Assembly (NCBI GenBank): GCA_958295855.1
Contig: OY282383.1
Coordinates: 3,576,481 to 3,640,480, forward strand
Source of the DNA: an uncultured Poribacteria bacterium
GTDB taxonomy: Bacteria > Poribacteria > WGA-4E > WGA-3G
DNA length: 64,000 bases
Direction: 5' to 3'
Positions within the stretch are counted from its first letter, which is position 1. Every line of letters begins with the position of its first letter. The translations under genes were made by a program, and so were the position numbers. Below are positions 9,371-18,127 of the stretch, in pieces. The notes below the pieces were generated by a model. That model was not told the origin of the DNA and made no database searches. It was given only the letters and a program-made list of their open reading frames with translations.

Positions 9371-11035
9371 TCAGGGGTTTTGAAGGTGCTCAATGTGGTG
9401 GATAATTGCCTCCGCGCGAGCGATTAACGCTTTTCGCTCGGCTGCAGAGAGCGGAACGGGGGCAAACCGATGATAGTCGCACTTCGTTAGGATATCCACC
9501 AATTCCTGAAGAATCGGTTCTGATACGCCAGCTTGTGTACAAACCGCACGAACCGAGGCGATATTGCGTTGTGATAGAGCGAACGTTGCATCGAAATACT
9601 GATATAGCGTTTGGGCAAGTGCATTGCCGAACGCTGTCGCGTTTTCTGTGGTGTTACTATCCTCTAACGTTTTGAGGTCAGAAATTACCATCTCTGCTGT
9701 GGACGATGTCGGTGCTTCACCTGCAGCGACAGACGATACCCTTTTTTCAATCACCGGGCCTGTCCCTACAGCCGCTCTTGATCTGGTACGATACCATAGG
9801 TAGCCCCCTGTTGCTAAACCTACGAATAGGAGTCCCAGCAGGAGTATCCACGCTCGCCACGCTGTGTTGTCCGGTTCACTGTCGCCTATGTCGTTCGGAT
9901 GTGGCAGCACAGTTATCGGAATAGGCGTTGTTTGTGTCGTTTCATAAGTGCCGCGGCGTGGGTTGAAGTAGACATATTCAATTGCGGGTATCTGTAGCGT
10001 TCCGACGCGCGCTGGAAGAAGGGCGTACGCGTAAACATGGCTTTCCGGGGTAGCCCCTTCGCCACGATTCGGGCCATTCACAATGACACCCGATAGTGGC
10101 GGCATCTTCGGGGCAGTTACCGTTTGCATGTTTCCTCGCCCAGAGATGCGTATTGACAGCGTGAGCGCGCTGCCTGCTTCCACTTTGCCCCGGGCGGTTT
10201 GCGCGGAGATCTGGTATTCACCCACTGCACCGGTGAACTGCGGCGGCTTGCCTATTTCTGGCAGCGGCTGGATAGTGAGCGTCAGCGGTGCAGTTCGCAA
10301 CGTTTTACGCCCTCGCGGAAGCGGAAGCGTCAGAGACGCTGGTTCAATCACAATACGTCCTGTTTTCTGTGGATATAATCGCCTCGCAAATTCTTGCACC
10401 CGAAACATCTTTCCGCGAATTTGCTTCGTTTGCGTGGGCATTGATGGCAGTTCTTCCACTAAAAAACCGGGAAACGCCGGGAGTGAAGGGGTCGGCGAGT
10501 CTCGGGTGGGAAGCACAGTGGTATAGAGATAACGGAAGGTGTAGGTGACAGCCGCGTTGTGGTACGGGTTTGGCGTGTCGACCACGGCCTCAACTTTATG
10601 AATACCGCCTGTTGAAACATCCACATAGGTGTCGGTGCCGGTCACGCGGATAGTCCCTGGATTTGCAAAGTAGGGGGTACCTTGGTAAGAGAAGCGGATG
10701 TCTGATAACGCGAAGTCGCCCACTTTCTGCGGAATAAGTTCGTAAGCCCACGCCATGGACACTGCAATTTTGTTTTCTATCAACCGCGGCGTGGTTGAGG
10801 CGTGCAGTGGTACCGCGAGGAACGCAGGAAGGAAATTGAACGTTGGGACATCAATGTGTTTTATGAACGTGTTCCCTGAAATTGTGAGTTCTAACTTTGC
10901 CTTCTCATTTAATTGGATGTGACGCGGGCTAACCACGGCGGCGACATTAATCTCTTGGCTCTGTGCCGCCGTCGCGCAGGAGATGAAAGCAATACCCGCG
11001 ATGATTCCCCACAAGTTTTGCCACGTGCAAAGCAC
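9371..11035 (-). CDS. batD: BatD-like protein
   Basis: About 554 residues: signal peptide (LWGIIAGIAFISCATA), an extracytoplasmic beta-rich BatD region beginning INVAAVVSPRHIQLNEKAKL, a membrane helix near residue 400 (AWILLLGLLFVGLATGGYLW) and a cytoplasmic tail. In Bat (aerotolerance) operons BatD follows a TPR protein, exactly as here. The start is uncertain. I prefer GTG at 11035, 26 bases after the TPR stop with an AGAAGG site about 9 bases upstream; ATG at 11134 would overlap the TPR gene by 74 bases. The preferred start lies within a CACGTG palindrome (11022-11038). The batA and batB von Willebrand genes expected upstream are absent. Confidence 0.75.
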   Translation of the reverse strand: MLCTWQNLWGIIAGIAFISCATAAQSQEINVAAVVSPRHIQLNEKAKLELTISGNTFIKHIDVPTFNFLPAFLAVPLHASTTPRLIENKIAVSMAWAYELIPQKVGDFALSDIRFSYQGTPYFANPGTIRVTGTDTYVDVSTGGIHKVEAVVDTPNPYHNAAVTYTFRYLYTTVLPTRDSPTPSLPAFPGFLVEELPSMPTQTKQIRGKMFRVQEFARRLYPQKTGRIVIEPASLTLPLPRGRKTLRTAPLTLTIQPLPEIGKPPQFTGAVGEYQISAQTARGKVEAGSALTLSIRISGRGNMQTVTAPKMPPLSGVIVNGPNRGEGATPESHVYAYALLPARVGTLQIPAIEYVYFNPRRGTYETTQTTPIPITVLPHPNDIGDSEPDNTAWRAWILLLGLLFVGLATGGYLWYRTRSRAAVGTGPVIEKRVSSVAAGEAPTSSTAEMVISDLKTLEDSNTTENATAFGNALAQTLYQYFDATFALSQRNIASVRAVCTQAGVSEPILQELVDILTKCDYHRFAPVPLSAAERKALIARAEAIIHHIEHLQNP

Positions 11036-11038
11036 GTG
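11022..11038. repeat. Palindrome CACGTGCAAAGCACGTG, copy 1
   Basis: A perfect 7-bp-arm palindrome followed by AGAAAACCTT. The same element is at 11954-11970, with identical flanks, and at 52354-52370. Here it overlaps the start of the BatD-like gene and encodes HVLCTW in frame. Confidence 0.85.
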
Positions 11039-11060
11039 AGAAAACCTTCTCTTCTGAAGA

Positions 11061-11693
11061 TTACCAATCCCTTTCACGCCGATATTCGCTTTTGCGCTGT
11101 TGCTGAAGTAATTTTTGCCGTAGCTTGTTTTCATTCTTGCTAAGACGTTCTAGAAGCCGAAGTGCCTCCGCTTCGGAAATGTTGCTCGGCTCAGTTTTCG
11201 TTGGCTCCTGTTGCTGTGCCGCATTTTTGTTTGCTTGCTGTTGTGTAGCGTTTTCCTGTCGGTTTTTCATTAACTGTAGCGCCAATCCGAGGTTGTGCTG
11301 TGCATCCGCATCCTGCGGATTCAGCCGGAGCGAGTGCTTGTAAGATTCGATTGCGCTGCCAAGGTCGCCTGTTTGAAATTGGGCGTTTCCTAAGTTGTAA
11401 TAGGCGGCGGCTTCGTCTGGGACGTTCCCCGTTAAGATTGACTCCTGAAACGCCGTTGCCGCCGCTTTAAACCTGTGCTTTTTGTAGAGGGCGGTGCCGA
11501 GGTTATGGCGCGCGATGGCGTTATCAGGTTTCTGGAGCGTTGCCTGTTGAAAAGCATCAAGTGCCGCGTCATAGTTCCCGTGCCAATACGCCTCGGTACC
11601 GGTTTTCATGGTACGCGCCCAGCTGCCGAACCATCCAACCAGAGCAAAAGCGAGAACCATCATAAGTGAGCAACGGAGCATCTTGTTCCACAT
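11061..11693 (-). CDS. TPR protein of Bat type (BatC/BatE-like)
   Basis: A 210-residue protein with an N-terminal signal or anchor (CSLMMVLAFALVGWFGSW), three tetratricopeptide repeats (TGTEAYWHGNYDAALDAF, IARHNLGTALYKKHRFKAA, AAYYNLGNAQFQTGDLGSA) and a Gln/Lys-rich tail. TPR proteins with this layout precede BatD in Bat operons. ATG at 11693 is chosen because the frame upstream is composed of repeat sequence (11783-11817); no strong ribosome site is visible. The gene directly precedes batD and is probably cotranscribed. Confidence 0.8.
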   Translation of the reverse strand: MWNKMLRCSLMMVLAFALVGWFGSWARTMKTGTEAYWHGNYDAALDAFQQATLQKPDNAIARHNLGTALYKKHRFKAAATAFQESILTGNVPDEAAAYYNLGNAQFQTGDLGSAIESYKHSLRLNPQDADAQHNLGLALQLMKNRQENATQQQANKNAAQQQEPTKTEPSNISEAEALRLLERLSKNENKLRQKLLQQQRKSEYRRERDW

Positions 11694-11782
11694 ACCATTA
11701 TTATACCGGATATCTGTGTGAATAGTCGTCAATTTATCTTTCGGATTTTTCGTCAATTCAGTTTCTGCTCCGATTTTTCCGC

Positions 11783-11817
11783 GGTGGGATTCGCCCCGCT
11801 TTGCGGGGTATTTACCC
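11783..11817. repeat. CCCCGC-TTT-GCGGGG palindromic element
   Basis: GGTGGG on the left and TACCC on the right frame the core. It lies in the leader ahead of the TPR gene, in frame with it but upstream of the preferred start. Confidence 0.85.
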
Positions 11818-11953
11818 ACTGCAAAAACGGGTTTCTTATACGTTCTAACCGGCATCCTCAAAATCAATGTGCGTGTCTTCTCCGTCCTGAATATTCGCAA
11901 CCTCCCCATTATCTTTCAATCTGGTCATTGGACTTGTCAGGATAGAGTTTTGC

Positions 11954-11970
11954 CACGTGCAAAGCACGTG
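11954..11970. repeat. Palindrome CACGTGCAAAGCACGTG, copy 2
   Basis: Same core and same downstream AGAAAACCTT as copy 1, but intergenic. Confidence 0.85.
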
Positions 11971-12115
11971 AGAAAACCTTTTTTGCAAACTTCGTGCGTA
12001 TTATCGTCAAAGTGCAAATTGATGTACGCAGCCCCTCCGGACTATCCACACCGGTAAAAAACAACATTTGCCGCTCTGTAGAACTTATACAAATCTCACA
12101 AATCTATACATTAAA

Positions 12116-12146
12116 GGTATTATCCCCGCTTTGCGGGGTAAATACC
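12116..12146. repeat. CCCCGC-TTT-GCGGGG palindromic element
   Basis: A compact 31-base copy with outer GGTAT...ATACC arms, showing the minimal form of the family. Confidence 0.85.
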
Positions 12147-12174
12147 GAACTCACATTTGTGGTCATTGCTGTCA

Positions 12175-12268
12175 TACTTCCTGCTTCAACTGCCACTGCC
12201 TCACAAACGAGGGCTTACACGGCATCCACAGGCGTTTTACGTCTCGGCTAAGCTGTCCGCGACGTGTC
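12175..12268 (-). pseudogene. Decayed IS200/IS605-type tnpB 3' end (omegaRNA-region-like)
   Basis: On the minus strand a segment with CGTCGCGGACAGCTTAGCCG, AACGCCTGTGG and GAAGCAGGAAG occurs. The same segment lies on the plus strand at 50081-50203. AACGCCTGTGG followed by AAGCAGGAA is, from memory of the family, typical of the 3' end of tnpB and its guide-RNA scaffold. Only the end remains; no TnpB catalytic domain is present. Confidence 0.4.
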
Positions 12269-12393
12269 GTAACGATTGTTCGTGTCGTCTCAGATGCTGT
12301 AGTGAGATGTTGTTGGCTAGGGTCTCACGTAGGTGTTATCGCCACCTCCACCGTCGGCTCTGCAGTCGCATTGCCAACTCTTAATCCGCAGGT

Positions 12394-12424
12394 GGTATTC
12401 GCCCTGCTTTGCAGGGTAAATACC
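12394..12424. repeat. CCCTGC-TTT-GCAGGG palindromic element
   Basis: GGTATT...ATACC arms enclose a slightly shortened core. Intergenic. Confidence 0.85.
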
Positions 12425-12871
12425 TTTTTCACGGGGGGTAGGACTGTTCAGCGTGCCACTTCGCATCGTGCAGCAGGAAACGCTACTCACGCTCCATTCA
12501 CCATCCTCTGTCTCTGTCAGATAAGACTACCTCTTCAGATAGATTTGATTACATTTGTATAGATTTGATTACATTTTACGCCACTGCAACTTACCCCTTT
12601 TTGCAACTGGACTTCAATATTGAAATCAACCTGTTGCGCGGCACCTGTCGATTTTTCTCCGTTAATCCAGATTTGGGCATGGGCATCATGGGCCGGGGAC
12701 ATGAGCGCGACTTATGGGTAACAAGTCACGGTTCGTAGGAGCGCAATTCATTGCACCTTTGGATTCACGCTAGGAAGTCGTATGTAGTTTCGCTGAGAGC
12801 TCAGTTTTCTCCAGCATACGCCCGGCCCTATTCGTATTGTCCAATTTTAACAAAAATTTGTCAAGCAAAAA

Positions 12872-14713
12872 TTAAGATGGATATACATCCAAGGCCTCCT
12901 GCCACTTGCTGAGTTGTGTCACACGCTGTGCAGAATCGGTTGGGATTTCAAGCGGTCTCCCGCGGGTATCAATAACCAGTCCGACGACACCCCCCATCGC
13001 TTCCATTTCTACAGCAGTCCCGCGCCCAGCACCGAGGTCGAACCGCCGCGCGGGTTGCAGTTTCACGGCTGCCTTTTCATCCAATGCCAGCGAATACAAC
13101 CGGAGTTCACCGCAGGAAATCTCTTCGGTGATGGGCGGTTTGTCGGCGAAACGGAGTTCAATGGAGAGGCACGCTTCTCCCTCCTTTCCAACGCCAACAG
13201 GCGCAATACAGGTGCCTAAATGAATCAGGCAATCCCGTTCAAAGACCTGGGTGGCGGCTTCCGCGTTGACTTGTGCCAGCACACCGAGTTGCGGCATCAT
13301 GAAAATGCTGTCGACAGCGAGATGCGTTAGCCCTTCAGGTTGAAATGCGTCTATCATCATAAGCATTGCTTGCTGACGGCGGGGCGCGTGCGACAAAACC
13401 CCACCGCTCCCTACCAACATGTCTAAAGAGAGCATATTGACCAGGGTTTGGCCGCTTTCCGCTTGATCAAAGGCTTCAGAAATAGTGCGTTGTTGCTGCA
13501 CGCCCCGCAATTCCACTGCCAGTTGTTTGTGTTGTTCAAAAGCCAACCGCAGTGCCTCGCGCGCAATTGCTTGCTCCAGAATTAATTCCTGTAAGGTTTG
13601 TGGAATCGTCGTCGGGCGAATCATCTTGTTTTTCACCCGATTCCGCAGGGCACCCACCGCAATATCAAAGGGCACCCACCGCAAAACATTTTCTAGCCCG
13701 GCCTCAGCGAGAACATTTGAGACGCTATAACTCATGCCGAGGTTTGCGCTGACAGTTCGGTTAAAAATCGGCTCTGCCTCCCGGTTCTTGAAAACCGAGA
13801 ACACATCCGTCGTTGCACCGCCGATGTCCACACCAACTACCTCAATCTCCTGTTGTGAAGAAACGGTCTGGATTATCTCGCCGACTGCGCCGGGCGTGGG
13901 CATAATCGGCGCATCGGTCCAGTCAATCAATTTCTTGTACCCCGGTGCGTGTGCCATGACGTGTTCCAGGAATTGTTCCTGAATCTTGTGCCGGGTGGGC
14001 ATCAGGTCTTCACGCTCCAAAACTGGGCGGAGGTTGGCTACCATCTCCAGGGCCATCACACCTTCCAAGCGTTCTCGTATCAGTTCTCGCGCGTCTTTAT
14101 TTCCCGCGTAGATAAGCGGAAGTTCATAAGTAATGCCTAATCGGGGTTGTGGCCGCGCCGCAGCGATAATCTCTGCCAACTCAACGACGTGGGAGGTTGT
14201 GCCGCCATCAATTCCCCCGGAGAGGAGGAGCATGTCGGGGCGAAGATGTCGGATGCGCTCGATTTTTTCGTGAGGGAGGCGTTTGTCGTTAGATGCGATC
14301 ACATCCATGACAATCGCGCCTGCGCCAAGGGCAGCACGCTCCGCGCTTTCAGCTGTCAGATTGCGCACAACGCCCGCCACCATCATCTGTAACCCGCCAC
14401 CAGCACTGCTAGTTGAAATATAGAGGTCAATGCCTTCGTCTCCGCGATGCGGTTTGATGATTACGCTGTCCCCGTAGGAGCCATCTCCCGAGCGCGATAA
14501 GAGTTTGCGTCCTGCGAGTTCCTCGACTTCAGTGATAGCGTTGATAACGCCCGCTGTTACGTCCTCGACGGGTGCCTCAACGGTTGTGGGGGCTTCCCCG
14601 CGCACGATGAGTTGGTATTCATCGCCGCGCTTCTCAATGAGAATCGCTTTAGTCGTTGTGCTGCCACAATCTGTGGCTAAAATAGAGCGGAGCTCCCCCG
14701 CCGGTGTGTTCAT
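12872..14713 (-). CDS. MutL/GlmL-type ASKHA ATPase (glutamate mutase L family)
   Basis: A 613-residue protein with two ASKHA phosphate motifs: ATDCGSTTTKAILIE near the N-terminus and VVGVDIGGATTDVFS in the middle. This is the architecture of the MutL/GlmL family, first known beside glutamate mutase genes and thought to act as a chaperone for adenosylcobalamin enzymes. No mutase subunit is encoded in the window, so the partner is unknown. ATG at 14713 has AGGAG 9 bases upstream. The longer open frame to 14827 is a repeat (14759-14792). Confidence 0.85.
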   Translation of the reverse strand: MNTPAGELRSILATDCGSTTTKAILIEKRGDEYQLIVRGEAPTTVEAPVEDVTAGVINAITEVEELAGRKLLSRSGDGSYGDSVIIKPHRGDEGIDLYISTSSAGGGLQMMVAGVVRNLTAESAERAALGAGAIVMDVIASNDKRLPHEKIERIRHLRPDMLLLSGGIDGGTTSHVVELAEIIAAARPQPRLGITYELPLIYAGNKDARELIRERLEGVMALEMVANLRPVLEREDLMPTRHKIQEQFLEHVMAHAPGYKKLIDWTDAPIMPTPGAVGEIIQTVSSQQEIEVVGVDIGGATTDVFSVFKNREAEPIFNRTVSANLGMSYSVSNVLAEAGLENVLRWVPFDIAVGALRNRVKNKMIRPTTIPQTLQELILEQAIAREALRLAFEQHKQLAVELRGVQQQRTISEAFDQAESGQTLVNMLSLDMLVGSGGVLSHAPRRQQAMLMMIDAFQPEGLTHLAVDSIFMMPQLGVLAQVNAEAATQVFERDCLIHLGTCIAPVGVGKEGEACLSIELRFADKPPITEEISCGELRLYSLALDEKAAVKLQPARRFDLGAGRGTAVEMEAMGGVVGLVIDTRGRPLEIPTDSAQRVTQLSKWQEALDVYPS

Positions 14714-14758
14714 AAACTTCGGCTCCTGTCTTCCTGTAGGCACGGTTTTGCGGCGAAG

Positions 14759-14792
14759 GGTATGTTCCCCCTGCTTTGCAGGGGGTAAAACC
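14759..14792. repeat. CCCCCTGC-TTT-GCAGGGGG palindromic element
   Basis: Nearly identical to the copy inside cas10. It lies upstream of the MutL-like gene, followed by an AAGTTGT...ACAACTT inverted repeat at 14803-14830 and a GCGACGTGCATT unit. Confidence 0.85.
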
Positions 14793-14887
14793 TCTCTGCG
14801 CCCAAGTTGTGCGCGACTAGCAAACAACTTTTTTATTTCTTACACCTGCGACGTGCATTCCAACCGTGCACTGCCTTTTGATTTTTC

Positions 14888-15679
14888 CTAATACCCCAAT
14901 TGCCGCAGATACTCCCGATTCACCGACATGCGTTCAACATCCGACCGGGATTCAACCTGCCCTGGGCATGCTGTAACCCACCGGTCATAGCTGAGCTCCG
15001 CTAACGTGGACATAATTCCGGGGAAATCCATCACAGTGCCGCTGCCGACATCCACCCAATCCACATCATACGGGGTACCATCGCCGCCTGTCACACCGCA
15101 ATAATCCTGAAGGTGAACGTAGACGAGAACATCGCTATAACGGCGAATGGATTCAATCGGCTCGTAGCCCCAGAGTGCAGAATGCGAAACGTCTATGCAC
15201 AGCTTACACTTTCGGAGTAGGCTCATATATTTCGCCCAGTCGTCAATAGAATCCACTGTCGTGTTCGTGTGAATATGATAACAGACATCTAAGTCATATT
15301 GTGAAGCGTATTCTGCCCAGTCTTCGGACACGTCAGCGAGCGCGGCGAGGTCGGCATGATTCACGGGCCGGTCGCTCGGTTTTCCTGCGCCCATGAACAT
15401 GAAACAGTCGGCTTCAACTTCTGCAGCGAAGTCGATTCGCCGTTTATTCAGTTCCATCTGTTCCCTGTTTTTGTCGATGGGCAGTCCACGGGCTGTGACG
15501 GCGGCGACGGGTAAGTCTGCATTGTTGCACACCTGTCGGATGTGTTTTGGGGTGCCTGTCCAGTCCAAGGATTGGCGCATCTCCCAGCCATCCCAACCGG
15601 CGTGCTTCAACTGCGTCAAAAGTTCCTCAAAATCTGGCGTTTGCCAGCGTAACGTGCTATATCCAAATTTGAAACCCAT
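14888..15679 (-). CDS. Sugar phosphate isomerase/epimerase-type TIM barrel
   Basis: A 263-residue xylose-isomerase-like TIM barrel. It starts FKFGYSTLRWQTPDFEELL and contains the family's HIHTN segment (CYHIHTNTTVDS) and HLQDY (LVYVHLQDYCG), with His and Asp residues typical of the metal site. ATG at 15679 has GGAGG 7 bases upstream. Such proteins commonly isomerise or epimerise sugars or cyclitols; the substrate cannot be read from the sequence. Monocistronic on the minus strand. Confidence 0.8.
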   Translation of the reverse strand: MGFKFGYSTLRWQTPDFEELLTQLKHAGWDGWEMRQSLDWTGTPKHIRQVCNNADLPVAAVTARGLPIDKNREQMELNKRRIDFAAEVEADCFMFMGAGKPSDRPVNHADLAALADVSEDWAEYASQYDLDVCYHIHTNTTVDSIDDWAKYMSLLRKCKLCIDVSHSALWGYEPIESIRRYSDVLVYVHLQDYCGVTGGDGTPYDVDWVDVGSGTVMDFPGIMSTLAELSYDRWVTACPGQVESRSDVERMSVNREYLRQLGY

Positions 15680-16029
15680 AGTGTTTCCTCCGCTTATGTC
15701 AGTGGGGAACGCACTTCGGAAGCGCGTCCGGTACTTTTCATCATGGCAAATTATACTATCTTCCTTGCACTTAAGTAGTAGAGAGAAAAACACGTTGTGC
15801 TAGTTAACTTTTCGTGTCTTTAGATTTTACGTTGTTATCCCTTTAGCGATTGAGATTTGACAGTTTACCTTCATTCTGCTTCTCTTTCTAGTAGAGAGAA
15901 AAATACGCAAGAATATCCTCACAAGATAGCGAAACGATGATTAAATCATAAGTCAGCCTCATAAAACTGCGATAATTGTGAAATTCAACAAAACAACGAG
16001 TTAACTATCACAAGTCGTTTGCATTTACG
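15680..16029. other. AT-rich gap with a direct repeat
   Basis: AGTAGAGAGAAAAA occurs at 15777-15790 and 15890-15903. No coding region and no family palindrome were seen; TATAAT on the minus strand near 15755 could be the -10 of the isomerase gene. Confidence 0.5.
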
Positions 16030-16602
16030 TTATTCAAAGAGTTTCACCACTTGGCATGAAAAGCCCTGGACGACATCCTCACCGGTGAGGATGTCTTGGC
16101 GCGTCAACACCTCAATGTCTGTTTCTGAACGATACACTGTCACCGTTTTTGCGACAGGCTCAATAACCCAGACGAGGCGTGTCCCCGATTCCAGATAGGC
16201 AAATGCCTTCTCAGTAACGCTATACTGTGCGTCCGTCGGTGAGACAACTTCAACTGCGAGATCCGGCGGCACTGGAGATCCCTGGCGTCTGTTTTCAGGC
16301 AATCGTGCTGTTGAAACAAACGCAACATCCGGCTTCACCAACCGGTCACCTAACTTAAATGTCGTATCCGCCGGGTACAGGCGCCCTAACTGTTTTTCAC
16401 GAATATGCGCACCCAATGGTAAAATAAGGTTCATACTGACTTCACCGTGTTCCATCGTCGGTGGTGACATCGGAACCCATTCTCCTTTGACGTATTCATA
16501 TCCCTCTATATCGCTTTCAAGGAATTCTTCCAGCGTCATATCAGTTTCTATGGGTGCGAGGGATGCCTCTGCTTGTTCATAACTGTTTTTCGGAATGTCC
16601 AT
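16030..16602 (-). CDS. Uma2-family (DUF820) putative PD-(D/E)XK endonuclease
   Basis: A 190-residue Uma2 protein: MTLEEFLESD at the N-terminus, KGEWVPMSPPT, then KPDVAFVST and DLAVEVVSPTD, which carry the Asp and Glu of the PD-(D/E)XK-like core, and AYLESGTRLVWVIEP near the end. The family is expanded in cyanobacteria and some uncultured phyla; its role is unknown. ATG at 16602 is preferred over 16623 because GAGGAG stands 8 bases upstream. A decayed second copy of the C-terminal half lies after threonine synthase (47259-47429). Confidence 0.88.
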   Translation of the reverse strand: MDIPKNSYEQAEASLAPIETDMTLEEFLESDIEGYEYVKGEWVPMSPPTMEHGEVSMNLILPLGAHIREKQLGRLYPADTTFKLGDRLVKPDVAFVSTARLPENRRQGSPVPPDLAVEVVSPTDAQYSVTEKAFAYLESGTRLVWVIEPVAKTVTVYRSETDIEVLTRQDILTGEDVVQGFSCQVVKLFE

Positions 16603-17112
16603 CAGAATTTCTCCTCGTTTCATGCGAACTTAGGCGCATTTATAGTAAGGTCTCTAATGAATTAGATATTTTGCGCGCACAGTTTAAAACCTTGCTAGCG
16701 AAACCTTCTACTCGTTTGTGGAGGTTTTGGTTCACTGTACTGTCTGCATACTTCAGATTTTACCTATAAACAACCTAAACTTGATGTAACATATCAAAGT
16801 TTTGCACCTGGCCCGAACACATAGCACGCCTACTGCGTGCAGGAGTTCCCCGAAGATACAGTGGTTTTTAAGGAAAGTTTCCGAGAAGCGTTAGGAAACT
16901 GCCCTACCGTGTTTAGGCGTGTGTTGTAGGTTCCGTTAAATCCTTACGTCGAACTCACGTTATAAACAGAAACAATTCGCCCTCAGCCGCGCACGAATAT
17001 AGTATACCATAATTTGAAATTAAATTGCTTGCTATAAATACGCAATTTTTGGTAAACTATAATGAATATAACTTTTGGATTTTCCGTAGCTACTCATTAC
17101 TAAGGAGAAAAT
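16603..17112. other. Intergenic gap between divergent genes
   Basis: No gene seen. It contains a hairpin GCACGCCTACTGCGTGC near 16825, a 7-bp inverted repeat AGTTTCC/GGAAACT near 16877, and TATAAT at 17058-17063, a possible -10 for the downstream dehydrogenase. Confidence 0.5.
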
Positions 17113-18078
17113 ATGGATAAAGTGAAACTCGGTTTTATCGGAACCGGCGGTATGGCTGGCGCGCACATGCGCAACCTCAAAGATAACTTTGAGGATGTTG
17201 AGTTTTGTGCGATGTGTGATATTTCGGAAGACCGCGCGAAGGCTCGTGCCGAGGAATTCGGCGGAAACGCTTACATAGACTATCGTGTGATGTACGACAA
17301 AGAGGTTTTGGACGCTGTCTATATCTGCACGCCGCCCTTTGCACACGGCGAGCAAGAGCGCATTGCTTGCGAACAGGGCATCGCGATGTTTATTGAGAAG
17401 CCGATTCATTCCGAATTGGAACCTGCAATTATCATCAATGATTACGTTGAACAGACTGGCGTGATTACGAGCGTCGGTTACCATTGGCGTTACGGCGGCA
17501 ATGCACAGAATGCCAAGGCGATGCTGGAAGCGCAACCGCAAATCCTCGGCGCGCTCGGATACTGGATAGGCGGGATGCCCGGCACACCCTGGTGGCGTGT
17601 GCGCGCAGAATCTGGCGGCCAGCACGTTGAGCAGACGACGCATATCTTCGATTTAGCGCGCTTTCTCGTCGGCAGTGATGGCCAGAGCGTCCACGGTGTT
17701 GCCGCAAGCGGCAGTATGACGCATATTGAAAACTATGATATAGACGACATTAGCATGGTGAACATTGAATTTAAGAACGGTGCTGTCGCCAATATCGTTT
17801 CTGCTTGTGCGATGGAAGGTTTCGGCCGCGTTCACCTTGAAGTGTTCACGCGTGGGCTTGTTGTCACCGTCGGCGGTGCGAACGAAGTGAACCGGGGTGG
17901 AGAGACCGAACCCCTCTCAAATGCAGGCGGACAAGACCGGGATCGCGTCTTTATTGACGCAGTGAAGAGCGGCGACAGCTCGAAGATCCTATCGCCCTAC
18001 AGCGATGCATTGGAGACGCTCCGCATCATGCTCGCAGCGAGTACCTCCTTCCGCACCGGTAAGGCTGTTGACCTTTAA
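17113..18078 (+). CDS. Gfo/Idh/MocA family oxidoreductase
   Basis: A 321-residue NAD(P)-dependent sugar dehydrogenase. The Rossmann motif GFIGTGGMAGAHM is at residues 6-18, and the conserved EKPI catalytic-loop motif is near residue 96. The C-terminal domain begins with the GYHWRYGGNAQ segment. The start ATG has AGGAG 5 bases upstream. It is followed after a repeat hairpin by a TIM-barrel isomerase in the same direction, a common pairing for catabolism of inositol-like or rare sugars. The substrate is not identifiable. Confidence 0.9.
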   Translation: MDKVKLGFIGTGGMAGAHMRNLKDNFEDVEFCAMCDISEDRAKARAEEFGGNAYIDYRVMYDKEVLDAVYICTPPFAHGEQERIACEQGIAMFIEKPIHSELEPAIIINDYVEQTGVITSVGYHWRYGGNAQNAKAMLEAQPQILGALGYWIGGMPGTPWWRVRAESGGQHVEQTTHIFDLARFLVGSDGQSVHGVAASGSMTHIENYDIDDISMVNIEFKNGAVANIVSACAMEGFGRVHLEVFTRGLVVTVGGANEVNRGGETEPLSNAGGQDRDRVFIDAVKSGDSSKILSPYSDALETLRIMLAASTSFRTGKAVDL

Positions 18079-18108
18079 AAAGTAGTAGGCACACGCCGTG
18101 TGCCGTAA
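18076..18108. repeat. Hairpin element GGCACACGCCGTGTGCC, copy 2
   Basis: A perfect inverted repeat beginning at the stop codon of the dehydrogenase (TAA then AAAGTAGTAG), the same placement as copy 1 after the CopD-like gene. Confidence 0.85.
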
Positions 18109-18127
18109 CCCAAAGAAAGAGAGAATT

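Larger units (their letters stand above)
11694..12871. other. Repeat-rich gap without an intact gene
   Basis: About 1.2 kb with three CCCC-palindromes (11783-11817, 12116-12146, 12394-12424), one CACGTG palindrome (11954-11970), a tnpB 3'-end remnant (12175-12268, minus) and a near-tandem 18-base repeat at 12539-12576. I see no credible coding region. Confidence 0.8.

Noticed and set aside
12068..12562. 164-codon open frame
   Set aside because: It runs across three palindromes and the tnpB remnant in the wrong orientation; the translation has no recognisable pattern.
16060..16115. Perfect inverted repeat CATCCTCACCGGTGAGGATG
   Set aside because: It is part of the coding sequence DILTGEDV of Uma2, conserved at protein level in the second copy (47350-47380), so the palindrome is probably incidental.
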